Positions 36,910 through 45,912 of a stretch of 64,000 nt of DNA are shown in pieces. The stretch is from contig JAIUCV010000283.1 in assembly GCA_026724425.1 (NCBI GenBank), positions 186,001-250,000 on the forward strand, written 5' to 3'. The position numbers were made by a program, and so were the translations under genes. Under the pieces are notes generated by a model. It did no database searches. It had not been told where the DNA came from and worked only from the letters and a program-made list of their open reading frames with translations. The stretch's first letter is position 1; each line of letters starts with the position of its first letter. The stretch comes from Erythrophleum ivorense (Eukaryota; Streptophyta; Magnoliopsida; Fabales; Fabaceae).

Positions 36910-37955
36910 ACTAAAAATTAAATATACATTAAAACACGTAGGGCCTTCTGTTAGATATTTTCATGAAATACAAAGGTTTTGTTGGAGCTTCACTCTCTCC
37001 TTTTTTGTGATCCTCATCAGTGCCGTGCGAAGGATTATAGGAGCTCAAGGCAAATAATTAAAAAAAAAAATTAATATATAAATTTTTAAAACAAAACAAA
37101 AAGCTAAAAAATGAAAGACATATTTTTAAAATACATGTATAATAAAAAAATTTAAAACACGTTTGTTGTCAAAGATTAACCAAATTAATTATTTATGTAC
37201 TTACAAAAACTGACTCATTTTTTTTTTGATTTAGGATTCTCATTTTCTTTCTCTAAAGTCTAATTAAGAAAAAAATAGAAAACAACACATCTATAAAGGA
37301 CTAAAAATTAAATATACATTAACACACGTAGGGCCTTCTGTTAAATATTTTCATGAAATACAAAGGTTTTGTTGGAGCTTCACTCTCTCCTTTTTTGTGA
37401 TCCTCATCAGTGCCGTGCGAAGGATTATAGGAGCTCAAGGCAAATAAAAAAAATTAATATATAAATTTTTAAACAAAACAAAAAGCTAAAAAATGAAAGA
37501 CATATTTTTGAAATACTTGTATAATAAAAAAAATTAAAACACGTTTGTTGTCAAACATAAACCAAATTAATTATTTATGTGCTTACAAAAACTGACTCAG
37601 ATTTTTTTTTGATTTAGGATTCTGATTTTCTTTCTCTAAAGTCTAATTAAGAAAAAAATAGAAAACAACACATCTATAAAGGACTAAAAATTAAATATAC
37701 ATTAACACACGTAGGGCCTTCTGTTAGATATTTTCATGAAATACAAAGGTTTTGTTGGAGCTTCACTCTCTCTTTTTTTGTGATCCTCATCAGTGCCGCG
37801 TGCGAAGGATTATAGGAGCTCAAGGCAAATAAATAAATAAAAAAAATTAATATATAAATTTTTAAAACAAAACAAAAAGCTAAAAATGAAAGACATATTT
37901 TTAAAATACATGTATAATAAAAAAATTTAAAACACGTTTGTTGTCAAAGCATAAC
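36910..37955. repeat. three tandem copies of a ~385-bp non-coding unit
   Basis: Unit starts at 36910, 37300 and 37683 (spacing 390 and 383); the third is truncated at about 273 bp. All share ACTAAAAATTAAATATACAT, a CACGTAGGGCCTTCTGTTA block and GTGCCGTGCGAAGGATTATA. The copies differ by a few substitutions and short A-run changes, so the amplification is recent. No coding capacity. The GC-richer core resembles terminal sequence of a DNA transposon, but I cannot name it. Confidence 0.92.
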
Positions 37956-38005
37956 AACTAACAACAATGTAACAACTAACAACAATGATAAAATTATACT
38001 ACACG

Positions 38006-38156
38006 TCAGGGGGCTGTTGCCCCCCAATGCTTTTTAAACATCCCATGTTAATTCGTTGATAAATTTAACAATGCCCCTAAAATTCTTTGCAATTTCACCC
38101 TTATTTCTTTAAACAAGTTTAGTCATGCCCCCATAAATATAATTTTTGCCTCCGCC
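38006..38156. mobile_element. transposon-end remnant with GGGGGCTGTTGCCCCC hairpin
   Basis: The 16-bp inverted repeat GGGGGCTGTTGCCCCC at about 38009-38024 and the closing TTTGCCTCCGCCACTT (38145-38160) frame a short AT-rich piece. GGGGGC...GCCCCC together with the GTGGCGGAGGCA signature recurs at ends of dispersed plant elements. The family is not assigned. Confidence 0.45.
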
Positions 38157-38334
38157 ACTTCTATCGGCCAAAATTAGACTTTTTAAAAAGTGAGAAATTT
38201 AAAAAAGTCAACAGTCAACTTTCGACCACTCCAACATCCTTGGAAAGCACGTCACACATGACGTCACATAGAGGAAGACATGCTGTTGCGTTGGATCTGC
38301 AATCAAGACAGTGGAATTAGCCATTTGCATTTCG

Positions 38335-38830
38335 GGTTTTGGGACGGGAATTGACGTGAATGAAAAGAGAACGAAAAATTTGGGAAACCAAATATGCTAC
38401 CCAAAGTATTCTCATATTATAATGGAACGGGAAATAACGGGAATAGGAAGGAAAAGAGAAATTTGAGAATAAAATATTAAAACCCGAAGTCTTAATAAAT
38501 CGGAAAAAATAAAGATATTTCGGAAAATTATGGGAAAATTCGAGAAAATACGGGAAATTATAGAAAATTTCAGGAAATTATGGGAAAATTTGGGGAAAAT
38601 TGGAAAAAATCGGGATATTTAAGAAACATATATCTAATTTTCAATTTTTTTATTTTTTAAACGGGAAAATCGGGAAATCTCGTATCCTTCCCGAACCCTT
38701 CCATTACCCGTTTGAATAAAATAAATGTTCCCAAACGGGAAATTACAAATTCCTATTCCCGAAAAGTTCGAGAAATTTTAAACGGATAAATGTGGGAACG
38801 AGATTCCCGTACTGAAATGCACAGGGCTAA
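38335..38830. repeat. degenerate GGGAAAATT-type short repeat
   Basis: About 500 bp dominated by variants of CGGGAAAATT / GGGAAATTA with intervening A-rich spacers, and on the right the complementary form (TTCCCG). No gene in it. Confidence 0.75.
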
Positions 38831-38985
38831 GTGGAATGTCAAATGATATTTCGTATGCTAATAAGTAATACTAGTTGAAAACAATTTATTTAAAACTCTG
38901 TTAGAAGATTTTTTATTAATGTATACCCTCTTTGGAAGCAGATCCGCCATTACATCAAAACTCATGCACACATATAAGATATGAC

Positions 38986-39016
38986 GGCGAGCAACATAAC
39001 GATCCAGGAAAGAACG
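38986..39016 (-). pseudogene. possible C-terminal relic of a UGT91A copy
   Basis: The minus strand reads SFLDRYVARR over this stretch, close to the conserved end SFLDYLVANR of the full-length copies. It is only about 10 codons long and followed by unrelated sequence, so this is tentative. Confidence 0.3.
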
Positions 39017-39232
39017 TTTTGCGTTTTCATGACTCCAATACTTCAAGTCTGCTAAAATTAATGTATAAATGATAGTTCGTTATGTGCTGATGAAACGCAT
39101 GATAGTTTAATCGTAACTATAGAACATTCAACACTGCCCATTTGAAAATTACCATATTTTTTCATTGATTCAGTTACTATTATTAGTCTTTCAACAGATC
39201 CACCGTGGAATCAAGACTGATCATGCTCAAAG

Positions 39233-40005
39233 CTAACGATTAGCAACAACATAATCCAAGAAAGAATCAACAACGATCTTGCTTATCCATGTCTCCAAAT
39301 ACTCCTTTCATGTCCTTCGCATTCTCTCTATAGACTTCTCTCTATAGACCTTCCCTTCTTCTTCTTCCATTACCAATCTCAACGACTTGGCAACTCTTTA
39401 GTAAAGAAACCTTCTGTCTCGTCCCGAGGGATCATGTACACAATTTTCTTCTCCTCGATTACTCTGGCATTCAATCCTTGGTCAAACACAAAAGCTAGCA
39501 TCACCATCGGTTTAGCAAACCGGATAGATTCAATTATCGTTGACCAACCAGTATGAGTCAGAACCAAACCGATCGAATCGTGGTTCAACGTTCTCAATTG
39601 CTCAACCCAACCTCTCCACACCATCCCTCTCTCCTTGGTTTGCTCTTGGAACCCTTCTGGAAGCTTGACCGGTTCGGTATCCAACAGACCGCGTCGAGTC
39701 TTTAACACCCAGAAGAAAGATAAACCGGAAAGCTCTAAACCCAGAGCGATTTCGTTTAGCTCCGTCTGACTCGGTTTAGCTTCTGAACTAAAAGATACGT
39801 GGACAACAGATTTGGTTTTCCGCTAGTCCAACCACGCCTCTATAGCCAGCCACATGTCGGTATCCTCGTACTTTTCTTCCAAATTCGGAGGTAAGACTCT
39901 CACTGGTATAATCGGTTTCCGGTGAAGATCTTGTATAAGTTCCAACCATTTTGCTTCGTACTCGTAGCAGCTCCGTACGTCGATAACGTCACAACTCACA
40001 ACCGT
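39233..40005 (-). pseudogene. UGT91A1 pseudogene, copy B (N-terminal half missing)
   Basis: Homologous to the C-terminal half of the other copies, from RSCYEYEAKWLELIQ (near 39975) to the shared stop at 39233-39235. Lesions: about 230 N-terminal codons are absent, with homology ending near 40005; a serine codon after KAWLD-like sequence has become TAG (39823-39825); a 4-bp deletion near 39393 shifts frame after GFFTKE; a short duplication near 39335-39350 repeats CTCTCTATAGAC. The PSPG box itself is intact (LTHTGWSTIIES). Clearly non-functional. Confidence 0.92.
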
Positions 40006-40369
40006 CACACCGAATCTTTTTAACAAATGGTAGCTGACAAAAATAAAATGATAACTGTTGGATATTTTTATATAGATGAAAATTTCTGTTGGTGGAGAAT
40101 AGTGACAAAACAAACAGTTAAATAAAAGGTAAATGGAGGACAAAAAAAGTTTCCAAAAAAATAATAGTATATAGTATTTATCATTCAAAACATGTGTAAC
40201 AAGCTTATAAAGAAATAAAACGAAGACGAAGCGTGATGATAGATGTTCCATGACAAGAAGCATTGCGACACAAGTTAGCCACCTAATGGCATAATGCTCA
40301 CGAATAAAATAAAAAGATAAGCATATTCTTGGGAAGAAAATTATATATTCATGTTCAACGAACGAACGA

Positions 40370-40425
40370 TACGTCAGTACGGGTACGTCAGTACGGATAC
40401 GTCAGTACGGATACGTCAGTACGGA
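40370..40425. promoter_or_regulatory. 4 x 14-bp minisatellite carrying TGACG motifs
   Basis: Four head-to-tail units of TACGTCAGTACGG(A/G), starting at 40370, 40384, 40398 and 40412; only the last base of unit 1 differs. On the minus strand each unit contains TGACGTA, giving four TGACG cores spaced 14 bp apart. TGACG is the core of as-1-type sites bound by TGA bZIP factors. The array lies 345 bp upstream of the copy C start codon, in its promoter region. The repeat is certain; the regulatory role is inferred. Confidence 0.65.
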
Positions 40426-40721
40426 TAGTAAAACTTATCTGTCACGACCGGTAGGTATGAAAAGCATGGACACGCCAGATGAAACATCAAAAGTCAAAAC
40501 CATAGACTATAGGGTGGTGAATGGTGATAGAACATATAAATTTTCTAATACGAGAGTGGAGTAAGTATGCGCCGATCTTGGTATTGAATTTTTTATCCTA
40601 TTATAGAATATATCCAAAAGCATAAACTAACACCCCAATTGTAACTCGAAAAATAATAATAAACGAGAAAACGTAACTCTCAAGGTTCAAAAGCCACCGC
40701 ACGTCTTCCTCTTTTTTTCCC

Positions 40722-40728
40722 TATAAAA
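40722..40728 (+). promoter_or_regulatory. TATA box of UGT copy C
   Basis: TATAAAA in the context CCCTATAAAACAACAC, 42-48 bp upstream of the ATG at 40770, consistent with a very short leader. It is the only good TATA match nearby. Confidence 0.6.
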
Positions 40729-40769
40729 CAACACAAGACTGAACCTTCTCAAGTCGATATTATAACACA

Positions 40770-42173
40770 ATGGCAAATTCTAACGACGGTAATGGAACAA
40801 AGCTCCACGTGGTCATGTTTCCATGGTTAGCCTTTGGCCATATGTTTCCACACTTGGAGCTCTCCAGGCTCATTGCTCAAAAGGGTCACACCGTCTCTTT
40901 CATCTCCACACCTCGCAACATCGACCGCCTCCTCCCACGGCTGCCGGAGAATCTCTCCTCCGCCATCAATTTCGTCAAAATCCCGCTTCTTTCCGACAGC
41001 AATCTCCCGGAGGACTGCGAAGCCACCACAGACATTCCTCTCCATCTCGTACCTTATCTGAAAATCGCCATGGACGGGATGAGAATCCCGGTGACGGAGT
41101 TTCTCGTGTCTTCTAATCCCGATTGGATTCTTCAGGATTTCGTGCCTCATTGGCTTCCCCCAATCACTCGCCGTCTCGGCATCAAAACTGGATTCTTCAG
41201 CGCTTTTAATTGCGCAACTTTAGGGACTCTGATTGCGCCGGGATCCGACGAGTACCGTACATCTTCGGCGGATTTTCTTACATCACCTAAGTGGATCCCA
41301 TTCGAAACTCCGGTAGCTTACAAGCTTTACGAGTGCCGGAACTTATTCAAAGGTTTCATGGCGGCGACCATTGAAGGGAATATCCCCGACGTCGACCGAA
41401 TGGCCGGCGTAATCAACGGTTGTGATGTCATCGTCGTACGAAGTTGCTACGAATACGAAGCACAGTGGTTGCAACTTATACAAGATCTTCACGGGAAACC
41501 GGTTATACCGGTGGGAGTTTTACCTCCAAATTTGGAAGAAAAGTGTGCAGATACTGACACGTGGCCGTCTCTAAAAGCATGGTTGGACTCGCAACAAACC
41601 AAATCTGTTGTCCACGTATCTTTTGGTTCAGAAGCTATGCCGAGTCAGACACAGTTAAACGAAATCGCTCTCGGTTTAGAGCTTTCCGGTTTACCTTTCT
41701 TCTGGGTTTTAAAGACTAGACGCGGTCCGTGGGATACCGAACCGGTCGAGCTTCCAGAAGGGTTCGAAGAGCGGACCAAGGAGAGAGGGATGGTTTGGAG
41801 AGGTTGGGTTGAACTACTGAGAACGTTGAGCCACGATTCGATCGGTTTGGTTTTGACTCATAGCGGTTGGGGAACGCCAATTGAGGCTATCCGGTTTGGT
41901 AAACCGATGGTGGTGCTGGCATTTATGAATGACCAAGGGTTGAATGCCAGAGTCATAGAGGAGAAGAAAATTGGGTACATGATCCCTCGGGATGAGACAG
42001 AAGGTTGGTTTACCAAAGAAAGTGTTGCTAAGTCGTTGAGATTGGTAATGGAAGATGAAGAAGGTAAGGTCTATAGAGAGAATGTGAAGGACATGAAAGG
42101 AGTGTTTGGAGACATGGATAGGCAAGATTGTTATGTTGATTCTTTCTTGGATTATCTTGCTGCTAATCGTTAG
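40770..42173 (+). CDS. UGT91A1: UGT91A1-type UDP-glycosyltransferase, copy C
   Basis: Single exon, 467 residues, starting MANSNDGNGTKLHVV. Catalytic H24 (FGHM) and the Asp at about 123 (LQDF) are present. The PSPG box begins at W346 (WVELLRTLSHDS) and ends NDQ. The donor-site His is intact (LTHSGWGTPIEA). However, the Gln normally at PSPG position 4 (WVEQ in copies A, B, D, E) is Leu here (CTA at 41814-41816), and several neighbouring residues also differ. It is transcribed away from copies A and B, and is in tandem with copy D. The promoter has a TATA box at 40722 and the TGACG minisatellite. It is probably an expressed gene with diverged donor or acceptor preference; the reaction is inferred from the family. 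Confidence 0.93.
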   Translation: MANSNDGNGTKLHVVMFPWLAFGHMFPHLELSRLIAQKGHTVSFISTPRNIDRLLPRLPENLSSAINFVKIPLLSDSNLPEDCEATTDIPLHLVPYLKIAMDGMRIPVTEFLVSSNPDWILQDFVPHWLPPITRRLGIKTGFFSAFNCATLGTLIAPGSDEYRTSSADFLTSPKWIPFETPVAYKLYECRNLFKGFMAATIEGNIPDVDRMAGVINGCDVIVVRSCYEYEAQWLQLIQDLHGKPVIPVGVLPPNLEEKCADTDTWPSLKAWLDSQQTKSVVHVSFGSEAMPSQTQLNEIALGLELSGLPFFWVLKTRRGPWDTEPVELPEGFEERTKERGMVWRGWVELLRTLSHDSIGLVLTHSGWGTPIEAIRFGKPMVVLAFMNDQGLNARVIEEKKIGYMIPRDETEGWFTKESVAKSLRLVMEDEEGKVYRENVKDMKGVFGDMDRQDCYVDSFLDYLAANR

Positions 42174-42940
42174 CTTTGCGCATGAGTCTTGATTCCACGG
42201 TGGATCTGTTGAAACACTGTAATAATAATAATAATTGAATCAATGAATAATATAGTATCGGTACGTTGTTGTCCAAGTTGCAACGATGATCAACGATATT
42301 ATCATTGTTATTATTAGAGAAGTGATTTAGGTGCAATTTGTTAGAACAAATCTATAAGTGGTTATGTGATTCGTGTGCAATACGTTTTATCCTATGTTTT
42401 TTAATGACAAAATGATTCAGTCGCCTTTCTCCAAACAACTTCGTTGAATAATGAATACCATAAGATTGATTAACTGATCTTTGGACTGTAATCATCTTTA
42501 AATAATCTGCTAGTGAAATATGGATTTTGAATTCCTGAAAGAATTCCATCCCAAAAATTCAGATATTTGGGATGATTCAAAGTAAAGCAATTTGTATCTA
42601 TTTAAAACAAAGCAAAATGTAAATAAAATCAGATATCTGCTCTGATAGAAAAGTAAATGAATTATATTATTATTGTTTGGGCGATGATTCTTTTTTCATT
42701 TTTCATTTTTTTTTTCTCAGGATAAGGATTAAAAGTGAAGTGATGTCTTTTTCAGAGGAAGATCCGAAAATCTTTTGTGTTTTCAGTGAAAATATTTAAT
42801 ACAACTATACAAGGCCCTATGTGTATTAAACTATTAATATATATTTACTTTTTACCTACCAACACCCTTAGCATTATTGTTTAGTTTTTTCCATAAAAAG
42901 GAGAACAATAGACTGAATCGTCTCAAATCGATATCACACA
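42174..42940. other. spacer between UGT copies C and D
   Basis: 3' flank of copy C (the shared CCACGGTGGATCTGTTGAAA motif followed by AATAATAATAAT) and AT-rich promoter of copy D, with a CATAAAAAGG TATA-like stretch near 42891. No other gene seen. Confidence 0.5.
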
Positions 42941-44344
42941 ATGGCAAGCTCTGAAGACCGAAACGGAGCCAAGCTCCACGTGGCAATGTTTCCATGGCTA
43001 GCCTTTGGCCACATGGTTCCATTCTTGGAGCTCTCCAAGCTCATAGCTCAAAAGGGTCACACTGTCTCTTTCATCACCACACCTTGCAACATCGACCGCC
43101 TCCTCCCCCGGTTGCCGGAGAATTTCTCCTCCGCCATCAATTTCGTCAAAATCCCACTTCTTTCCAACAACAAACTCCCGGAAGACTGCGAAGCCACTTC
43201 CGACGTTCCTCTCGATCTCGTACCTTATCTAAAAATAGCCATGGATGGAATGCGGATCCCGGTGACGGAGTTTCTCGAGTCTTCGAAACCCGACTGGATT
43301 CTCCAGGATTTTGCGCCTTACTGGCTTCCCTCAATCTCGCGCCGCCTCGGATGTAAAACTGGATTCTTCAGTGCTTTTACCGCCGCGACTTTAGGGATTC
43401 TGAAACCGCCGGGATACGAAGAGTACCGTACATCGCCGGAAGATTTTTTGACGCCGCCTAAGTGGGTCCCATTCGAAACCTCGCTAGCTTACAAGCTTTT
43501 CGAGTGCCGGAACATATTCAAAGGTATCATGGCAGAGACCACCGAAGGGAACATTCCCGACTTTGACCGTTTCACCGGCGTAATCAACGGTTGTGATGTC
43601 CTCGCCATACGTAGCTGCTACGAGTACGAAGCGAAATGGTTGGAACTTCTACAAGATCTTCACCGAAAACCGGTTGTACCGGTTGGAGTTTTGCCTCCGA
43701 AATTTGAAGAAAAGTATGCAGATACTGACACGTGGTTGACTATAAAGCAGTGGTTGGACTCAAGAAAAAACAAATCCGTCGTCCATGTAGCTTTCGGTTC
43801 AGAAGCTAAGCCAAGCCAGACGGAGCTAAACGAAATCGCTCTCGGTTTAGAGCTTTCCGGTTTACCTTTCTTCTGGGTGTTCAAGACGCGACGCGGTCTG
43901 TTTGATACCGAACCGGTCGAGCTTCCGGAAGGGTTCGAAGAGCGGACCAAGGATAGAGGGATGGTATGGAGAGGTTGGGTTGAGCAATTGAGAACATTGA
44001 GCCACGATTCCATTGGTTTGGTTCTCACTCATCCCGGTTGGGGAACGATTATCGAAGCTGTCCGGTTTGCGAAACCCATGGCGATGTTGGTGTTTTTGTA
44101 CGACCAAGGGTTAAATGCCAGAGTCATAGAGGAGAAGAAAATTGGGTACATGATCCCTCGTGATGAGACAGAAGGTTTCTTTACCAAAGAAAGTGTTGCT
44201 AAGTCGTTGAGATTGGTAATGGAAGATGAAGAAGGTAAGGTCTATAGAGAGAATGTGAAGGACATGAAAGGAGTGTTTGGAAACATGGATAGGCAAGATC
44301 GTTATGTTGATTCTTTCTTGGATTATCTTGCTGCTAATCGTTAG
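42941..44344 (+). CDS. UGT91A1: UGT91A1-type UDP-glycosyltransferase, copy D
   Basis: Single exon, 467 residues, starting MASSEDRNGAKLHVA. H24 and the Asp at about 123 are present. The PSPG box (WVEQLRTLSHDS... LTHPGWGTIIEA ... YDQ) keeps every residue that copies A and C have changed, so this copy looks competent. It lies head-to-tail with copy C, and the last 200 bp of the two genes are nearly identical, as expected for recent duplication or gene conversion. The 3' flank shares the CCACGGTGGATC motif. Just downstream lies a fragment of the nicotinamidase gene in reverse orientation. Confidence 0.94.
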   Translation: MASSEDRNGAKLHVAMFPWLAFGHMVPFLELSKLIAQKGHTVSFITTPCNIDRLLPRLPENFSSAINFVKIPLLSNNKLPEDCEATSDVPLDLVPYLKIAMDGMRIPVTEFLESSKPDWILQDFAPYWLPSISRRLGCKTGFFSAFTAATLGILKPPGYEEYRTSPEDFLTPPKWVPFETSLAYKLFECRNIFKGIMAETTEGNIPDFDRFTGVINGCDVLAIRSCYEYEAKWLELLQDLHRKPVVPVGVLPPKFEEKYADTDTWLTIKQWLDSRKNKSVVHVAFGSEAKPSQTELNEIALGLELSGLPFFWVFKTRRGLFDTEPVELPEGFEERTKDRGMVWRGWVEQLRTLSHDSIGLVLTHPGWGTIIEAVRFAKPMAMLVFLYDQGLNARVIEEKKIGYMIPRDETEGFFTKESVAKSLRLVMEDEEGKVYRENVKDMKGVFGNMDRQDRYVDSFLDYLAANR

Positions 44345-44475
44345 CTTTGCGCATGAGTCTTGATTCCACGGTGGATCTGTTGAAAGACTGTAGTAATAAT
44401 AATAATAATTGAATCAATGAATAATATGGTAATTTTAGAGGATGAGAGTAAACTACAACTTCTTCATGTTAATAT

Positions 44476-44523
44476 TAAGTGGCGCAGGCATGAGAGTAAA
44501 CTACCACATCTTCTAGAGGATGC
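44476..44523 (-). pseudogene. 48-bp fragment of nicotinamidase exon 4
   Basis: The reverse complement matches NIC1 exon 4 (49763-49810), including CTAGAAGATGTGGT and TTTACTCTCATGCCTGCGCC, with about one mismatch. A second partial match (GGATGAGAGTAAACTAC) at 44440-44456 just to the left suggests templated, patchy repair. It is isolated, inverted relative to the intact gene, and non-functional. Confidence 0.85.
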
Positions 44524-44910
44524 AAAACTTTTGTATTTTTGCCGAAAATACCTAACAGAAGGCAACAAACTTAACATACAGCCGACATCCTTTGCATAAA
44601 ACGTTTTTTTTTTTTTTTTTTTCTGGTCGAAAAAGTTGTCTTTCGAATTCTTGCATTGTCCTGTAAGATGATGATACATTGTGTATACAATAGATGTTTC
44701 GAACGTAACTGTCACTGAAATTTTTTATTTTAAAATTTTTAATTGTACTGTAGTATGATAATGAAATATGTAAAAAAAAAAGAGAAATTTAATAACCAAA
44801 AGTTTTAATCTCATTGAAAAAAACTTGATAGGGCCTAACGGGCTTATTTAGTTACGGCCCATAATCACGTTTCGTATGAAAGGAAAAAGAAAAAGAAATG
44901 ATAAAATATT

Positions 44911-44983
44911 TGGAGGTGCGGGGAATCGAACCCCGTGCCTCTCGCATGCGAAGCGAGCGCTCTACCATATGAGCTACACCCCC
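44911..44983 (-). tRNA. tRNA-Ala (anticodon CGC)
   Basis: On the minus strand the 73-nt sequence opens GGGGGTGTAGCTC and closes GGGGTTCGATTCCCCGCACCTCCA without encoded CCA. The acceptor stem pairs (GGGGGTG with CACCTCC, one G-T pair); the anticodon arm is CTCGC-TTCGCAT-GCGAG, giving anticodon CGC and codon GCG (Ala). A-box (TAGCTCATATGG) and B-box (GGTTCGATTCC) are intact, and there is no intron. A T-run follows only weakly. I expect it to be functional. Confidence 0.97.
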
Positions 44984-44999
44984 GAATGATGAATATTAA

Positions 45000-45424
45000 A
45001 GTAGTTATTCAATTAAACCCATTTTTAAAAGTATTATCCGTTACAAGGAGAAGTCAAAGTCGAAAACCTGAAATTTGTATAAACAAGACTACGAAACTTG
45101 AAAACTGTGAAAATTAGAATCTTTGTATAAACAAGATGTCTATTTACATAACTCGAAATCTTATGCGACATATTAATTTGATGATTTGGTTCTTATATTC
45201 GTTTTACAGTGTGGAAATTAAACATTTTAAATAATTTTTTTAAAAGGTAAAAAACAAAATAAAACATTAATCATAATCCTAAATTACATATGATAAAATT
45301 GAGTGACAAACATAAAAATCAAATGACTATAATGTAATAAAATAACAAATCAAATGACTACATTTAAATTGTTATTTTTTTTTTTAGATTTGTCTTGAAA
45401 ATGAACCTGATGATGACACCTCAG
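45000..45424. other. duplicated tRNA-NIC1 spacer, then AT-rich insertion
   Basis: 45000-45125 resembles the spacer between the broken tRNA and intact NIC1 (48668-48750), sharing GTTACAAGGAGAAGTCAAA and GAATCTTTG. From about 45125 the similarity stops and AT-rich sequence, probably Helitron-derived, begins. Confidence 0.6.
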
Positions 45425-45485
45425 TTGTTAATACCACATGAGAGATGTTAATTTTTAAAAATGCTTCTCTTTTAGTATATTAGGA
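45425..45485 (-). mobile_element. Helitron 5' end, minus orientation
   Basis: The reverse complement reads A|TCCTAATATACTAAAAGAG..., matching the 5'-TC terminal signature of Arabidopsis-type Helitrons with the expected host A just outside (at 45486). I cannot find its CTRR 3' end to the left, so it is likely truncated or interrupted. Confidence 0.5.
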
Positions 45486-45785
45486 TAACAGTTATAACAT
45501 AACCATGATGTAATATTTTTATTGTTTGGACATATGTTTGATTATTGTATTTTTTTTTAATTATTAGTAAATAAAAATAGTCTCATCAAAATTTGAATCA
45601 CTTAATACAAAAATTCAAATTCAAATTAACAACATATTTGATAATTTTAACAGAAAAAAACATACAACACAACAAACATACCGCTCTTAAACTAACACTA
45701 AAAATTAAAACATGTTATAAAAAGAAGAAGAAAAGCAAAAAATAAAAACATAATCCCGCACTGCACTGTGCGGGTCAGACACTAG
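45486..45785 (+). mobile_element. Helitron 3' end, ending CTAG|T
   Basis: The hairpin CCCGCAC-TGCACT-GTGCGGG (45754-45773) is followed by TCAGACA and CTAG (45782-45785), then T. Hairpin, short spacer, CTRR and a host T is the Helitron 3' terminus. The next host bases (TGATGAATTAAAACTC) are NIC1 coding sequence, so the element inserted in a NIC1 copy between A and T, as Helitrons do. The 5' boundary is not resolved. Confidence 0.75.
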
Positions 45786-45880
45786 TGATGAATTAAAACT
45801 CGAACAGCTGAAGAAGGAGATTCAGTAGATGAAGAATCTCTGGTTTTGAATCTGGAAATTTGATTGATTTTGATTGATCA
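45786..45880 (+). pseudogene. nicotinamidase exon 1 fragment (dead NIC1 copy)
   Basis: Nearly identical to NIC1 from codon 3 (TGATGAATTAAAACTCGA...) to TTGAATC, then it jumps into sequence of NIC1 intron 1 (TGGAAATTTGATTGATTTTG, compare 49044). The skipped 160 or so bases are bounded by AATC in both places. A 1-bp deletion (GATTCAGTAG against GATTCCAGTGG) breaks the frame. The start codon is separated by the Helitron. Beyond 45880 the sequence switches to the 3' flank of UGT copy E. Confidence 0.9.
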
Positions 45881-45912
45881 ATCCGTGGAATCAAGACTGA
45901 TCATGCGCAAAG

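Noticed and set aside
38858..39046. 62-codon frame as a gene
   Set aside because: Only a roughly 10-residue stretch resembles the UGT C-terminus; the rest is unrelated, so it is treated as a possible relic only.
40370..40425. CRISPR-like array
   Set aside because: Repeats are directly adjacent 14-mers with no spacers, in a plant genome; a minisatellite.
41814..42125. Antisense frames in UGT copies (MPIHVSKHSFHVLHI type)
   Set aside because: Recur opposite every UGT copy because the sense sequence is conserved; no independent evidence.
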